Origin: Tiliqua scincoides
Lineage: Eukaryota; Chordata; Lepidosauria; Squamata; Scincidae
NCBI RefSeq assembly: GCF_035046505.1
Contig: NC_089830.1
Span: 7,182,315-7,246,314, forward strand
Direction: 5' to 3'
Length of the DNA stretch: 64,000 nt
Below the pieces are notes generated by a model that had not been told where the DNA came from, searched no databases, and was given only the letters and a program-made list of their open reading frames with translations. The position numbers were made by a program, and so were the translations under genes. The number at the start of each line of letters is the position of its first letter. Position 1 is the stretch's first letter. Positions 23,684-34,900 of the stretch are shown here, piece by piece.

Positions 23684-24254
23684 TTAGTGCTGCATTTGGG
23701 CTGGGATTTCAGTTGCCTGCCTCTCCCCTTGAATGTGGCCGTTTCAGAAAGCCCTGTGGCCAGGAGTAAGGGTAATGTCTGAATCTATGCAGTGCACTGC
23801 CCAACCCACTGGGCCTCGTTGGATCCCACACAGTAGAAAACGACAGAGAACCCCATCTCCAAGAGTGGCCCAACCAAAGATGGTTTCTTCAGTACCAGAG
23901 GGGCTAAGCCACCGCCATCTTTTGGTGGGGAGATTAGCCCCTTCTATTGTACTCACCTGGGCATTTAGAGCTGAGCAACTTGGGGACACCAGGAACTCTC
24001 AGAGGGCAACCCAACGTTCCCTGTGCCGTGGAAGCACCCCTCTTGCTTTGTCCTCTAGCCTAGGAACGAGAAAGCAATGAAGAAGTCAGGATGGATCTGG
24101 TTCCCATTAACGTTGCTGAGCAACAGGAAATGGTTTCAAGAGGGCTGGCGGGTCAGAGCTCCCCCCCCTTCCACCCACACACAACCAGCAAGACTAGGGG
24201 AGCAGGCGTGTGTAGGACTGAAATTTTTTGTGAGCGGATTCGGCACACAGTTAC

Positions 24255-24480
24255 CCAGAAATGGATCTAAGCACATTTTAATATGAAATTGCATACACAG
24301 AAGCCTACAAGTAAACCAACAAAATGTGTAGATGACATTTGAAAAGGAAATAGTTACAAAGCCACTTGTTTTAGTGACTGTGAAATGATATAGTAAAAAT
24401 ATTAATTTTTTTATTTTTATCCTAGCATGGCCCCCCCTTAGGCACAGGGCCCAATTGGCTCAAAGTCAGTCCATGCTGAT
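24255..24480 (+). mobile_element. Unclassified DNA repeat, copy 2
   Basis: A shorter, diverged copy of 22292-22745: the same order of blocks (CACATTTTAATATGAAATTG, GCCTACAAGTAA, AGTGACTGTGAAATGAT, GGGCCCAATTGG). Confidence 0.5.
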
Positions 24481-24577
24481 CAGTGGCAGATCCCTGGTTT
24501 AGGACTGGTGGAGATTTTAAGTAACAAAAGGAGCAGGTGGGAAATGACCTCCAGATAGTAACCCCATCAGGTTAGAA

Positions 24578-24925
24578 CAGTGTTCCTCAAATTGTGGGTT
24601 GGGACCCACTAGGTGGGTCGCGAACCAATTTCAGATGGGTCCCCTTTTATTTCAATATTTTATTTTTAATATATTAGACTTGACGCTACCCTGGTAAGTG
24701 ATTGCATTTGGGGAAATGTCACAGATCTGTACGTTTAACAGGTTACTATGAAGATGCTTTTAACAGTGATACTCCTGGGTAAGTGTGGGTAGGATCGCAG
24801 ATTAGGATTCTTAAAAATGTTCCTGCTTGATGATGTCATTTCCGGTCATGACATCACTTCCGGTGGGTCCTGACAATTCTCATTCTAAAAAGTGGGCCCC
24901 CGTGCTAAATAAGTGAGAACCACTG
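24578..24925. mobile_element. hAT-type MITE with perfect 8-bp target duplication
   Basis: The left end CAGTGTTCCTCAAATTGTGG and the right end AAGTGAGAACCACTG are inverted. GGTTAGAA flanks it exactly (24570-24577, 24926-24933). Family members: 29386-29962 and 48209-48570. The shared interior includes CATTTCCGGTCATGACATCA-type blocks. Confidence 0.85.
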
Positions 24926-25394
24926 GGTTAGAACAAGCATTCCTCAAGAGCTCAAGCTCTAGCCCACTCCCTATCATGGACCCAATTCTTGACTGTCTTC
25001 CCCATTTACATGATCCTGCATCTCCAGTTGCCTCTCTGATATTTCCATTTTGACGTACCTCAATTTTGTGTGTCCATAACTGAACTCATCCTTCCATCTA
25101 AGCTTTCTTTTTCTTGTTCATTCATCTTTATTGGAAGGCAAGTGCAATGCCATCTACAGTACTCCAGGGAGCAGTGTGTTGTCCACCCTGATGCAGACGC
25201 CAACCACATCCCACAAGAGAGTGGTCATGGCCATTTTCAAGGCCTCAGATTCAAGCTAGGGGACAACACCAGCTCTGTACGGTTGGGGTGCCCACAGCCC
25301 TCTCCATTTTTGTGGAGGTGTGTGAGGCCGTCATGGACAACATGCTGTAGTCAGTCATCAGACTCAGCAGTGCGCAGCCGGTCACTGAGGGATT

Positions 25395-25575
25395 TTGTGC
25401 CAAGGGATTTTGTGCATAGCATGGATAGAATGGGTGAAGTGATGGTCTTTTCTATCTCACACAACACCAGAACTGGGGACATCATTAAATTAAATGTTAG
25501 GAGGACAGACAAAAGAAAATATTTATTTACCCATCATGTTACTAATCTGTAGAACTCCGTGCCACAGGATGTGAT
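25395..25575 (+). mobile_element. CR1-like LINE 3' fragment
   Basis: The strand translates to a DRMGEVMVFSISHNTRTGD-type block and then the TNL-NSVPQDVM region, matching 18340-18500 and 62310-62430. It is truncated at both sides. Confidence 0.6.
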
Positions 25576-26524
25576 GATATCCAAGTGTGTTTTGCGACTG
25601 TACGGTCAAAATGCCACACAGAAAGCTGCAAAGTCACAGATTGAGAGGGAGACGATTGGGAAAAAGGATACTTGGTGGACAAAACCCATGGGATAAGGAA
25701 ACCCATCTTAGCAATGCTTCCTAATGTGCATTGATTTGGCAGGAAATACCCAATATCACACACAGAGGTGGAATGTGCTGCCCCAATGCCACATGACATC
25801 ACTTCTGGGTTCTACCTGGAGGAGGGTGTGCTTGCTGTGGCAGCTTTGTGGCCCCAGTTCCTTCTGCTGTGAAGAGAGGAGCCTCTGCAGAGAAGGAACA
25901 GAGGGTGCAAAGCCACCAGTGCCTCCTCCATAACTAGGGCAGAGCTTGAGGGGCAGTCATGTGCTGCCTCTTGGCATAGCACCCGGGGCAGGTGGCCCTC
26001 AGGTTCCAGCCTAGTTACACCTCTTATCACGGGGGTTTCTGCCCATTTGGTGTGGGGCTCAGTCTCCAGCAGTATTGTCCCCTAATGGGTCCATGCCACT
26101 GCGCAGACCCTTTGCTTGCTGCAAGGCAGCATGGGAGCATTCCCAGACGCACAACTGTGTGGCTGCACAGCTTAAAAGGGAACAGCAGTCTCTGGCCCCT
26201 TCCTTTCCATGGGTCCTCCTTCTCTCCCTTCTGTGGCTTCTAGGAATTCCACTTATTCACAATCTCAAAAAGTGTATGTTTTTCTGAAGTTCCTCCTTCT
26301 GGAGGAGGCATTTCTGGCCTGGGACAGCATCTGAGCCAGCACACTGTTTGGATTCTAACCCACAGGCGCCACCTTGTGCCATAAGCACAGCAAGGATAAT
26401 CCAACCTGATTTTATCCTTTGAAGTTTCCAGGCACAGAGTCAGAGCCTGGAACCTGTACCCTGAACATTGAAAAAAAATCCCTGAAAAGAATCAGGAAGT
26501 TTGTGGAACTTAAGAGGCTTGGTG

Positions 26525-26605
26525 AGAGGTGCTACAGCTCACTGATAAAGCACCTATTTTGCATGAGGTGGGGTGTACTCCAGAGGGGAGCCAAACTCCA
26601 GCCCT
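26525..26605 (+). mobile_element. Decayed tRNA-derived SINE head
   Basis: The stretch CTCACTGATAAAGCACCTAT then TTTGCATGAGG resembles the head of the SINE seen at 51115-51245. It is short and diverged. Confidence 0.35.
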
Positions 26606-26728
26606 CCTCCTACAGCAGGAGCACTCTGGGCATGCTCAGGGGCCACCTTTAAAGCTTTTCACCTCTACCCCCAAGGATCTGAGCAGAGGAGCAGCATCAA
26701 GTTAAGCAGAAGATTCAACTGTTTAGAC

Positions 26729-27172
26729 CAGGGGTGCCCAAACCCCGGTCCTGGGGCCACTTGCGACTCCCAATCCGGCCTGCGAGGAACCCCCAGACTC
26801 CAATGAGCCTCTGGTCTTCCATAGACTTGCTGAAGTCCATGCTGGCCTGACGCAACTGCTCTCAGCGTGACAGCCAACTGTTCGACCTCTTGCGTGAGCT
26901 GTAGGATGAGGGCTCCCTCCATTGCTTGCTGTTTCACACCTGTGATGCAGCAGTGGCAGCAAAGGAAAGGCTGGTCTTGCTACCTGCAAGGTTCATTATA
27001 GGCCTTGAGCTATTGCAAGACCTCATTCATTCATATAAATTCCATCTCTAATATATTCATTTATGTAAATTTATTCAAATTTGAAAAGTAAACTAATTCT
27101 TTTTTCCCCAGCCCCTGACACAGTGTCAGAGAGATGATGGGGCCCTCCTCCCAAAAAGTTTGGACACCCCTG
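26729..27172. mobile_element. hAT-type MITE (CAGGGGTGCCCAAACC family)
   Basis: The left end CAGGGGTGCCCAAACCCCGG and the right end AAGTTTGGACACCCCTG are inverted. GTTTAGAC and GTTTAGAT flank it (7 of 8 bases). Same family as 53251-53706 and the fragment at 42690-42873. Confidence 0.8.
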
Positions 27173-27180
27173 GTTTAGAT

Positions 27181-28916
27181 TAGAGAAGACTTTAGTCTCT
27201 CCCAAAGACTGTTGGAAAGGCAGTATAGCACTCACCTTGCACTTTGGCTATTACAATCCTGGGAAAATTTTCTTTGGAGTAAGCCCAGCTCAATACAGTA
27301 GGGCTTACATCTGAGTAGACATATAGAGATTAGCACTAATCCCCCCCCCCAATTTTTATACTTTAAAAAGTTGCAACCTACTCCAAGAGTTGAAATGATC
27401 ACCCTGAAAGCACATATCATTCAAAGTAGTGGCAAATATAAGACATATGTTTGCATAGTGTGGTTATGGTGGGTGCATGAGTGGTGCTGTGTGATGTGAC
27501 AGTCATGGAACACTGTAAAAAAAATTTAAATAAAAAAACTATTGTGAAGCACAGGGATTGAAAACAGGGATGACACAGGTTCAAACCCTGGCAGCTTTAG
27601 CCAGAATTCATTCCTTGCCTTGTCCAAAGATGCACTGGAGATGCATGAGGAAGGAGTGTGTGTAACATCTCAGGATCAAGCATATACCCACCCTGGGATA
27701 GACACATAAGCAGGGCCATGCCCCCTCTGTGCCAAAGAGAACACTTATGTACCCTAAAAAATCCAAATTTTGAAAATGTACCTAAACTATGCAAATTAGT
27801 TCACTTTGCACACTTTTATTTTGTATAATGTATTCTAGTTTTGCTAGACGGAGAGGGGCAGAAACTATGCAAGGCACTAAAACACCACCAACCTCTCTCC
27901 ATTTCTTTATCCATCCACCCCTCTTCCTTCTAAGATGCTGGTCCAGCCCATTGCCCATAGAGCTTTAACAGCATTAGAGGCGAGAAAAATTCTCATTTTT
28001 GTAGCAAGCAAAGGATACAAAATCCTACAGTTTGATGTGTTTTGGTGCACAGACCATGTGTACCAGTTTCCAGCAATTTGACAAAAGAATTTAGTTCTAC
28101 ATTATGAAATTTTATTGCTCACATGCAGGAATAGTTGGATGTAATACAAAAATAGGTCTCTATACAAATTCTCTTTGCAATTTTTTTTTTACAATAGAAT
28201 CTTGTGTCTCTGGCCTGTCATCCAACCTGTAATCCACTAAAACAAAAGCAGCTCACAGAGATTCCTGCCCTTTCGAAAATTTCCTTTCCATCGTTTTTCC
28301 AGTTTGCTCTTTCGACTGCAGTGTAGCAAATGGGCTAAACACCCCACTTTACACAGCCCAAGAAGTATTGCTATCTTTTTTTTTTTTTTAAAGGATGGGT
28401 TGGGAACAGAGACATACAACCAGATGTATTGGGGAGGGAAGTGTTAAATAGGGAGGGAGGGAGGGGAGAAATGGGAAATGTAGGCTGCCCTGCTCATATT
28501 CTTAAGAGGGGGAAGCATTTAAACTCTTTCAGAAGATTCCTAGTGACACATCCTCCTGCACAATCTGTAGAGATATCTAGGCAGTCTCCCCTCCCAGGAA
28601 GCCACAACTGAAATTAGAAAGAAGGTTGCTTTGTTTCATTCAGTTGTGGTCCTGGCTGCCCTGCTATCTGATAGCCTCCCACCTGCCATCCCATGCTCAA
28701 TATTGTTAAGCAAACATGTCAGCCAGGATTAGGGCACTGGCAGCCCCACAAGAAGTTATAGCAGGAACGGGACAGGATCATAAAAATGCAGGTTAAGCAC
28801 ATGCAAAAAAGCTTTTTTATGCCCAATGACCCAGTCCCAGTGAAAATGGGGTTCATTCAAAATCAGCTGTGCACCAGGCAGTCAACCAAGATATGTTGAT
28901 GTGCAACTTATTTCAG
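27181..28916. other. Intergenic DNA, no gene seen
   Basis: No complete gene is recognised. The stretch 27255-27345 carries a worn copy of the palindromic AGTAAGCCC / GGGCTTAC unit. The minus strand of 28107-28112 has an AATAAA signal, in the direction of STK40 transcription but 3.6 kb beyond its stop. Confidence 0.4.
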
Positions 28917-29090
28917 AGTGAAGGTCTGTACCTCTATGCTTCGCCTTTCCTCTATGTGCTTCGTGAGCTGCTACAAGTGATCACCCAGAAAAGCTACCAC
29001 ACAGGCTGTGCCCTGAGAAACAAGATCCGGGAGGCTCTGGAGGATCTTGAGCTGCTGGCTCACCTGCGAGAGGCTAGTACTCCAGAATGA
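28917..29090 (+). CDS. Candidate terminal coding exon of an unrecognised plus-strand gene
   Basis: A pyrimidine-rich stretch ends in TTTCAG at 28915-28916 and is followed by 57 open codons and TGA. The peptide runs SEGLYLYASPFLYVLREL, LQVITQKSYHTGCALRNK and IREALEDLELLAHLREASTPE, and has an amphipathic, helix-rich look. Third positions are strongly G/C (CTG, GAG, AAG, ATC, GTG), unlike flanking DNA. No upstream exon was found, no AATAAA follows within several hundred bases, and I cannot name a family. It lies between EVA1B and STK40 on the opposite strand, where the human order as I recall it has no gene. It may be a real exon, a retained gene fragment, or a coincidence. Confidence 0.35.
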   Translation, partial: SEGLYLYASPFLYVLRELLQVITQKSYHTGCALRNKIREALEDLELLAHLREASTPE

Positions 29091-29385
29091 GATAAGTGGT
29101 AGTCCCACAGCCAGGCAGATTTGCTACTCTCACCCATGCCCCCCAAAGGTTTTATTTTATTTTTTAGTGTTTCTTGATCCAGCTTCTGTCAGATACTGGA
29201 TTTTCAGAGTCAAGGTGGCCCACAATGCTTGAAAAGAATTAGGAAATGCCACTGCAGCATATCTGTGTGGCATTCCCAGGCCAAGACAGCATCAAAGACT
29301 GGCAACTTGCTACCTTAGGATAGCCAGGAAAACAGCCACAATCCTTAACCCCCAGCTGCAGAACATAAAACAATACTGTCTAGAG

Positions 29386-29962
29386 CAGCATTTCTCAAAC
29401 TGTGGGTTTGAGACCCACTAGGTGGGTCACGTCAATTTCAGGTGGGTCCCCCAGTCATTTCGATGTGTATTTTAATTTTAATATATTAGACTTGATGGTA
29501 TGTTACATGGTCCGTGACTGCATTGACAGAAATGTTACAGATTGGTACTTTTAACAGACTACTATGTATTTATTTTTAGCAATGATAGTCAAATGGGGCT
29601 TACTCCCAGGTAAGTGTGGTTAGCATTACAGCCTTGGGGATATTTGGGGAATTTAAAAAAAACAACCACAGATCAATAACTGCCTGGGGGGGTTAGGTAG
29701 ATTATTTTAAATAATTTTTTTAATTTATTGTAAACTTAATTTACTTAGGCTGCAAGCCTATTCACACCTACCTGGGAGTAAGACCCACTGACTATAACGG
29801 GACTTACTTCTGAGTAGATGTGCACAGGATTGGGCTCTCAGTTTCATTTTGTTGCTTGGGGAATGTTACATCACTTTCAGGTTAATAACATCACTTCTGG
29901 TGGGTTCTGACACACTGTCATTGCAAAAAAGGGGTTTCGGTCCTAAAGTTTGAGAATCACTA
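29386..29962. mobile_element. hAT-type MITE, longer copy with a palindromic insert
   Basis: The left end CAGCATTTCTCAAACTGTGG and the right end AAGTTTGAGAATCACTA are inverted; flanks GTCTAGAG and TTCTAGAT agree at 6 of 8. At about 29755-29841 it carries the hairpin unit CCTGGGAGTAAGACCCA / GGGACTTACTTCTGAGTAG, which is absent from the shorter copies. Confidence 0.75.
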
Positions 29963-30113
29963 TTCTAGATTACTAGTCATTCCCATTCCACCTGGCGTTT
30001 TTCAACTCAGCAACAGGAAAGTTAGACTGACCAAAACAGGCTCTGCCCCCACAGCTCCATGGGGGGAGTTGTAGATGGGGGGGCATGTTGCCCTTGAGAC
30101 CTTTAAGGCGTGT

Positions 30114-30119
30114 TTTATT
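30114..30119 (-). terminator. Possible STK40 polyadenylation signal
   Basis: AATAAA on the minus strand about 1.6 kb past the STK40 stop codon. That distance is in the range expected for the long STK40 3' UTR, but there is no direct evidence of use. Confidence 0.25.
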
Positions 30120-30200
30120 TTTAAGAAACAAAAAGTTTCTAGTCATGCAGTTTGGGCAAAAAAAAAAATGCACTCCCATATGGTGAGCCAAATTTCAGAA

Positions 30201-30400
30201 CAGTGGGCCTTTGGTATCCCTGGGGGATCTGTTCCAGGACCCCCTGCGGATACCAAATTCCACAGATAATGAAATCCAGAAGCTGGAAGCCACTTGCAGA
30301 TGTATTCCAGAGCTCTTCTGAGGCCCTCCAAGTGCAGGTTCTGCAGCCATGGACATTCAAATCCACAGATGCAGAACCCACGGATAAGGAGGGCCCACTG
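30201..30400. mobile_element. Tc1/mariner (Tigger/MER2-like) MITE
   Basis: The left end CAGTGGGCCTTTGGTATCCC and the right end CGGATAAGGAGGGCCCACTG are inverted, with TA after the right end. The interior pairs as well (CCACAGATAATG and TCCACAGATGCAG type blocks). Confidence 0.7.
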
Positions 30401-31712
30401 TACTGAAATCCATGCTTGTGCTTCTCTTTTAACCACATAGGAAGACCTTCTCCATGCTGATGGATAGCATGTGGCTGGGAAGTTAGTCATCTATCCTGGT
30501 TCTCCACTTGCTCCATGCCACTGTTATTTGTTCAGGCCCCAATGCTACAGCAAAGAAAGGGAAATGCTTGGGGAAAGGTTAAGGGGAAGCCTGGGTAAGG
30601 TTTGCCTGAGAACAGGTGAGCTGGCAAGTGAGGCATCTGGTTCAAAGACTGAGGCTCAGAAGCAAAATTTGACCAGTTCGGTGCAACCCCCGGTCATATA
30701 CACGCTGTTGGGGTGGTTTCTCCCCTCGTGCTGATGCTGACTGGGAAGCACCGACAACGGCAAGACAAAGCAAGAACACACAACAGTGGAGACCAACAGG
30801 CCCATTCTGAACTCAAGGCGTATTTGTTGGGTGGCGAGACGAACCGTTTCACATTATCACAGACTTCACCCTTCAACCAGACCACTGTGGGGAGGGAGCA
30901 AGAGGGACGTCAACAAAATTAATGCAATGGTACCGCTACCTTGTCATAAGCTACCAATCAAGAGTCAGCACTCCCAGGAAACCCAAAATAATTAGGCAAT
31001 GGAAAAGAGGGATTGGGATGGGGGAGAAGCAGGCAGAAATCAAGAAGAGCTACATTTAAGAACAGCCCCCTGGCTGCAACTCCTCGCTCCTGCTGGAAGC
31101 TGCAAGCAATGCCTCCACAAAGCGATTTGTCTGTCAAGTCTGTGGCTACACAGGGGTATAAAATCAACATCTTACACAAACTATATTCAAACCAGGTGTT
31201 AAGTTAAAAATAAAACAAAATAAGAGGGTGTGTGTGTGGGTGTGAGAGTTTGAGAAATAGTTACTTTTATGAAACTTACGGGGGGAAGGGGGAAAACACT
31301 GAAACACACGCACTCTTAAGCTTATTCAAACCATATGGAACCAACACACAAACCCCGTGGTCTCTGCAGTTCAACACTTGCGTCAGAAGAAGCCTGCCGC
31401 GGCCACCTTGGCCAAGACGCTCCTCGTTTCAGTCCAGAGAACAGTGTGGTTAAAAAAAGACAGAGGTAGATTTCAGAGTCATGATTTAAAAGCAGATTAG
31501 TTGTCTAGGCTTGGAGCTAAAGTCCGAGTTCAGCTGTTTTCCCCCAGACAGTTGTGTATTCCCCCTGCCTTCTTGAATGAGCAGGTGAGCCTCACCAATG
31601 TTCAGCATGGAGGAAGACTGCTACATCGCTGGGGACCCCAGGCCATGACTATTGCTGTGGCGCCACGTCAGGTGGGCGGTGAACGGGCGACCCTGGTGGT
31701 CTGGAACAGGTG

Positions 31713-31931
31713 CTACTTCCTCAGGTAGCGCTGCGCAAGGATGGCCGCGTCAAGGGGGTTCATTGGCTGGGCATCGTGGCCCAGGCGCCGCACAGGCGGG
31801 ATGTTCCCAAACTGCCGCTTTTGGAGGAAACCCTTGGCCTCGTGGAGGGTATTCTTCTCTTCGGCCAGCAGCAGCTGCTGCCTCATGTAGTTCTCAAACT
31901 CATACTGAGAACACTCTTCAGTCACCTTGGC
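31713..31931 (-). CDS. STK40: STK40 coding exon 10 (C-terminal tail)
   Basis: It encodes residues 362-433, AKVTEECSQYEFENYMRQQ onward, ending RYLRK and TAG. The acceptor is TTTCCACAG. This tail lies outside the kinase fold and is strongly conserved, including PPVRRLGHDAQPM. Confidence 0.96.
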   Translation of the reverse strand, partial: AKVTEECSQYEFENYMRQQLLLAEEKNTLHEAKGFLQKRQFGNIPPVRRLGHDAQPMNPLDAAILAQRYLRK

Positions 31932-34900
31932 CTGTGGAAAGAATAAACTGCATCAGAGACCACAAACACAGAACAGCAGTTCATGGCCAAGACCTGTCCC
32001 TTCTCAACAGGTTAACCTATTTCTGCCCGGCCCACAGGTGTACACATTTGGTCCCTGTTGCGTATATGCAACGTCGGGCAGAAATGGCTTAAGCAGGGAT
32101 AGGGGCATCACCGGGAGCTGCAGAAGTGTGTGTGTGGGGGAGGGCTTTTTTTTTACTGCACTGCTACTCCCCCATCCACCTTCGTGTGCTCATACCTCTG
32201 CTCTTCAAGAATCCCAGCTGTATGTACACTTTAAAAGGTAAAAAGCTGTACACTATAGCTTTAAAAGGAATGGTAGCGTCTTAACTAAGAGGGGGCTGGG
32301 GACTTCTTCTGGTTAACAAGGAGATTAATATCATCTGTGTTCAGGGGGAGGGGGAGAATAATTTCACCACTCAGAGTTTGAGGCTAGCTCAAAGTATTAA
32401 CCACACACACTTCTAAGAGTTGGTTTTGTTTTTTGTTTTTTTAATATTTTGCATACAAATTGGCTGTGCCTTATGGAGTACTTCTGAGCCAGTGGCTGTG
32501 ATGCTCCAGTTTTATGAATGTTCAAACATTCCAACTATTCAGTAGCAGAGCTGGAGGGTGCATGGTTAGTACAGCAGTTGCCACAACACGCCATGTAAGT
32601 GGCCCCTCCCACTTCTATTCCTTTTTAACAGAAATATATAAAAAATAAATAAGAGGAGAAACAGAAGGCCTACGGCATGTTGTAGGAGCCCAGGGATCAG
32701 CTGGATCTGAATGCCTTTGGCAGGAGCTCCCAAACTTTCAGTTGCTAGGGCCACACCACCCAAGTTTTGTTCTTAGGGTGGGCCACAGTGGGTTACATAT
32801 ACACCCCTTGTAACCCCCACCATATGTGGGGGGCCAGATATGTCTCAGAGGCCATTGTTTGGGAACTCCTAGTTTATTAAATGAGGTGTTTGACTGTTTG
32901 GTGTAAATTTTCAAGATCTGTTCATGGAAATAAAATCTTTACTGAATTGTTGACTACAGGTTCAATGTTCTTCTTCCGATATGTATTGTCATTCTGCAGG
33001 CTGTTAGGTTCTTATGCAGTACAAGGCATTTACTATGCAAAAAAGATTTAAAAACAAATAAGCCTCACAGATGGGATTTGAAATAAATTCCTAGTAATGT
33101 TTTGTTTTGCAATTGCAGATCAAAAATTTACATTACATCCGCCATTCAATTTAAAATGTGTATCCACCCCAGAGTTTCTAGAAGACTGCAGAGCAGCGGT
33201 TCTCCATCTTAAAGGCTGTGTTTGCCGACTGCCACTTCCAGTGGGACTCACCTCATGCGAGTGTTCTGGATTTGCCACCTGGTCATCGATATCTGGCACC
33301 ACCTGCAAGGGACCGCTCAGCGAAGACATGGACTGCCTGTAGGACAGACAGGCTTGTGCATCAGATGTGTGCATACCACTGTCAACTAGTCTCACACTGG
33401 CTGCAAACTGCCCACTCAACATGCATGCCAATAGACTGCCACACCTACGTACCTTGCTCACCAACAGCAACATGCACAAGGCTCTGATAACGTGGAATTA
33501 GGGTTGCTAGCACAGCAATGACATCAAGGTCATGCACGGTGCAGAGATGATTAAGGATTCTTACACATCAGAGTGGGCAGAGGGAGAGAGGAGCTGTGTG
33601 CTCATCCGGCACAGGCTACAGAACTGGGAAAGCTCAGGATGCATCTCGGTGATGCAGCCCACACAAAAAGGACACAGTGTGATGTTGGCATGAAAAACTT
33701 GAACCATGTAGCAGCTTTTGCCTGATGCAGTTTTGTATATTGTACCTGGGAGCACACTCAAGCCAATGGCATTTCTTACTAAAAGGAACCCTCCAGTCCT
33801 TCAGGCAGGTGTTCAAGGTATCATTTTGCAAGATGAAGCAGAACAGCTCTCCAAGACATGTGCCTCATTTCCATGGCCACAGTACTAGAGGGGAGCTTTG
33901 TACTAAAGCAGTAGTTCCCCAACTTACCTGGGTCATGGTGCCTCTTCTGGCTTGGCTGGGTGCCACCATCTTAGATCTTGCAAAAGCTCACAAGATCCAA
34001 GATAGCAGCACCCAAATCTTGCAAGATATGGGTACTGCCATCTTGGATCTCACAAGATTTTGAAAGATCCAAGATGGTGGTGCCTGCAAGGACAGGTAAT
34101 TGAGGGGTCACCAGAGACATTCTGTGGCGCTCCTGTGAGTGTGCCATGATTCCCTAAGGCAGTGGTGGCAAACCTATGGCACGCGTGCCAGACAGGGCAC
34201 GCAGCGCTGTCTCTGTCGGCACACAGCGCTGAGCCAGGCAGCCTGGAGAGGGGTGCTGAAGCTGTGTGTCCCTTTTAAAGAAACCGAGGCTTTTTCCGAG
34301 CCCCATGTGTTGGGAGGGCGGGCTGCTTCCCTCCGCCCCCTGCACTCACTGCCCTCCTCTCCCTTCACCCCCACCTGCCCCACATTTGTTTCCGTTTTCA
34401 GTTTTGCCTGTTCTGCAAGTTTGGATTGGAGTCTGCTCCTGTGCGTGTCTACTCAGAAGTAAGCCCCATTAGAGTCAATGAGGCTTACTCCCAGGAAAGA
34501 GTGGCTGCGATTGCAGCCTTGGAGCTACTGCTGTGCGTGTCTACTCAGTAGTAAACCCCATTACAGTGGATGAGGCTTATTCCCAGGAAAGGGTGCCTGG
34601 GATTGGAGTCTGCTCCTCCTCTCCCTTCACCCCCAACTGCCCCGCATTTGTTTCCGTTTTCAGTTTTGCCTGTTCTGCAAGCTTGGATTGGAGTCTGCTC
34701 CTGTGCGTCTCTAATCAGAAGTAAGCCCCATTAGAGTCGATGAGGCTTACTCCTAGGAAAGAGTGGCTGGGATTGCAGCCTTAAAGCCCACCCCTGTGCA
34801 TGTCTACTCAGAAGTAAGCCCCATTACAGTGGATGAGGCTTACTCCCAGGAAAGAGTGTCTGGGATTGGAGCCTGCTCCTGTGCATGTCTACTCAGAAGT

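Noticed and set aside
25070-25552. 160-codon plus-strand frame
   Set aside because: Its second half is a CR1-like LINE tail; the first half has no motif.
28917-29090. Assigning the plus-strand exon to SH3D21
   Set aside because: SH3D21 lies on the other side of EVA1B in human as I recall, the peptide has no SH3 features, and no SH3 exon was found upstream.
30713-31255. Additional STK40 exon downstream of the stop
   Set aside because: The last exon ends with the conserved RYLRK and TAG; this stretch is 3' UTR or beyond.
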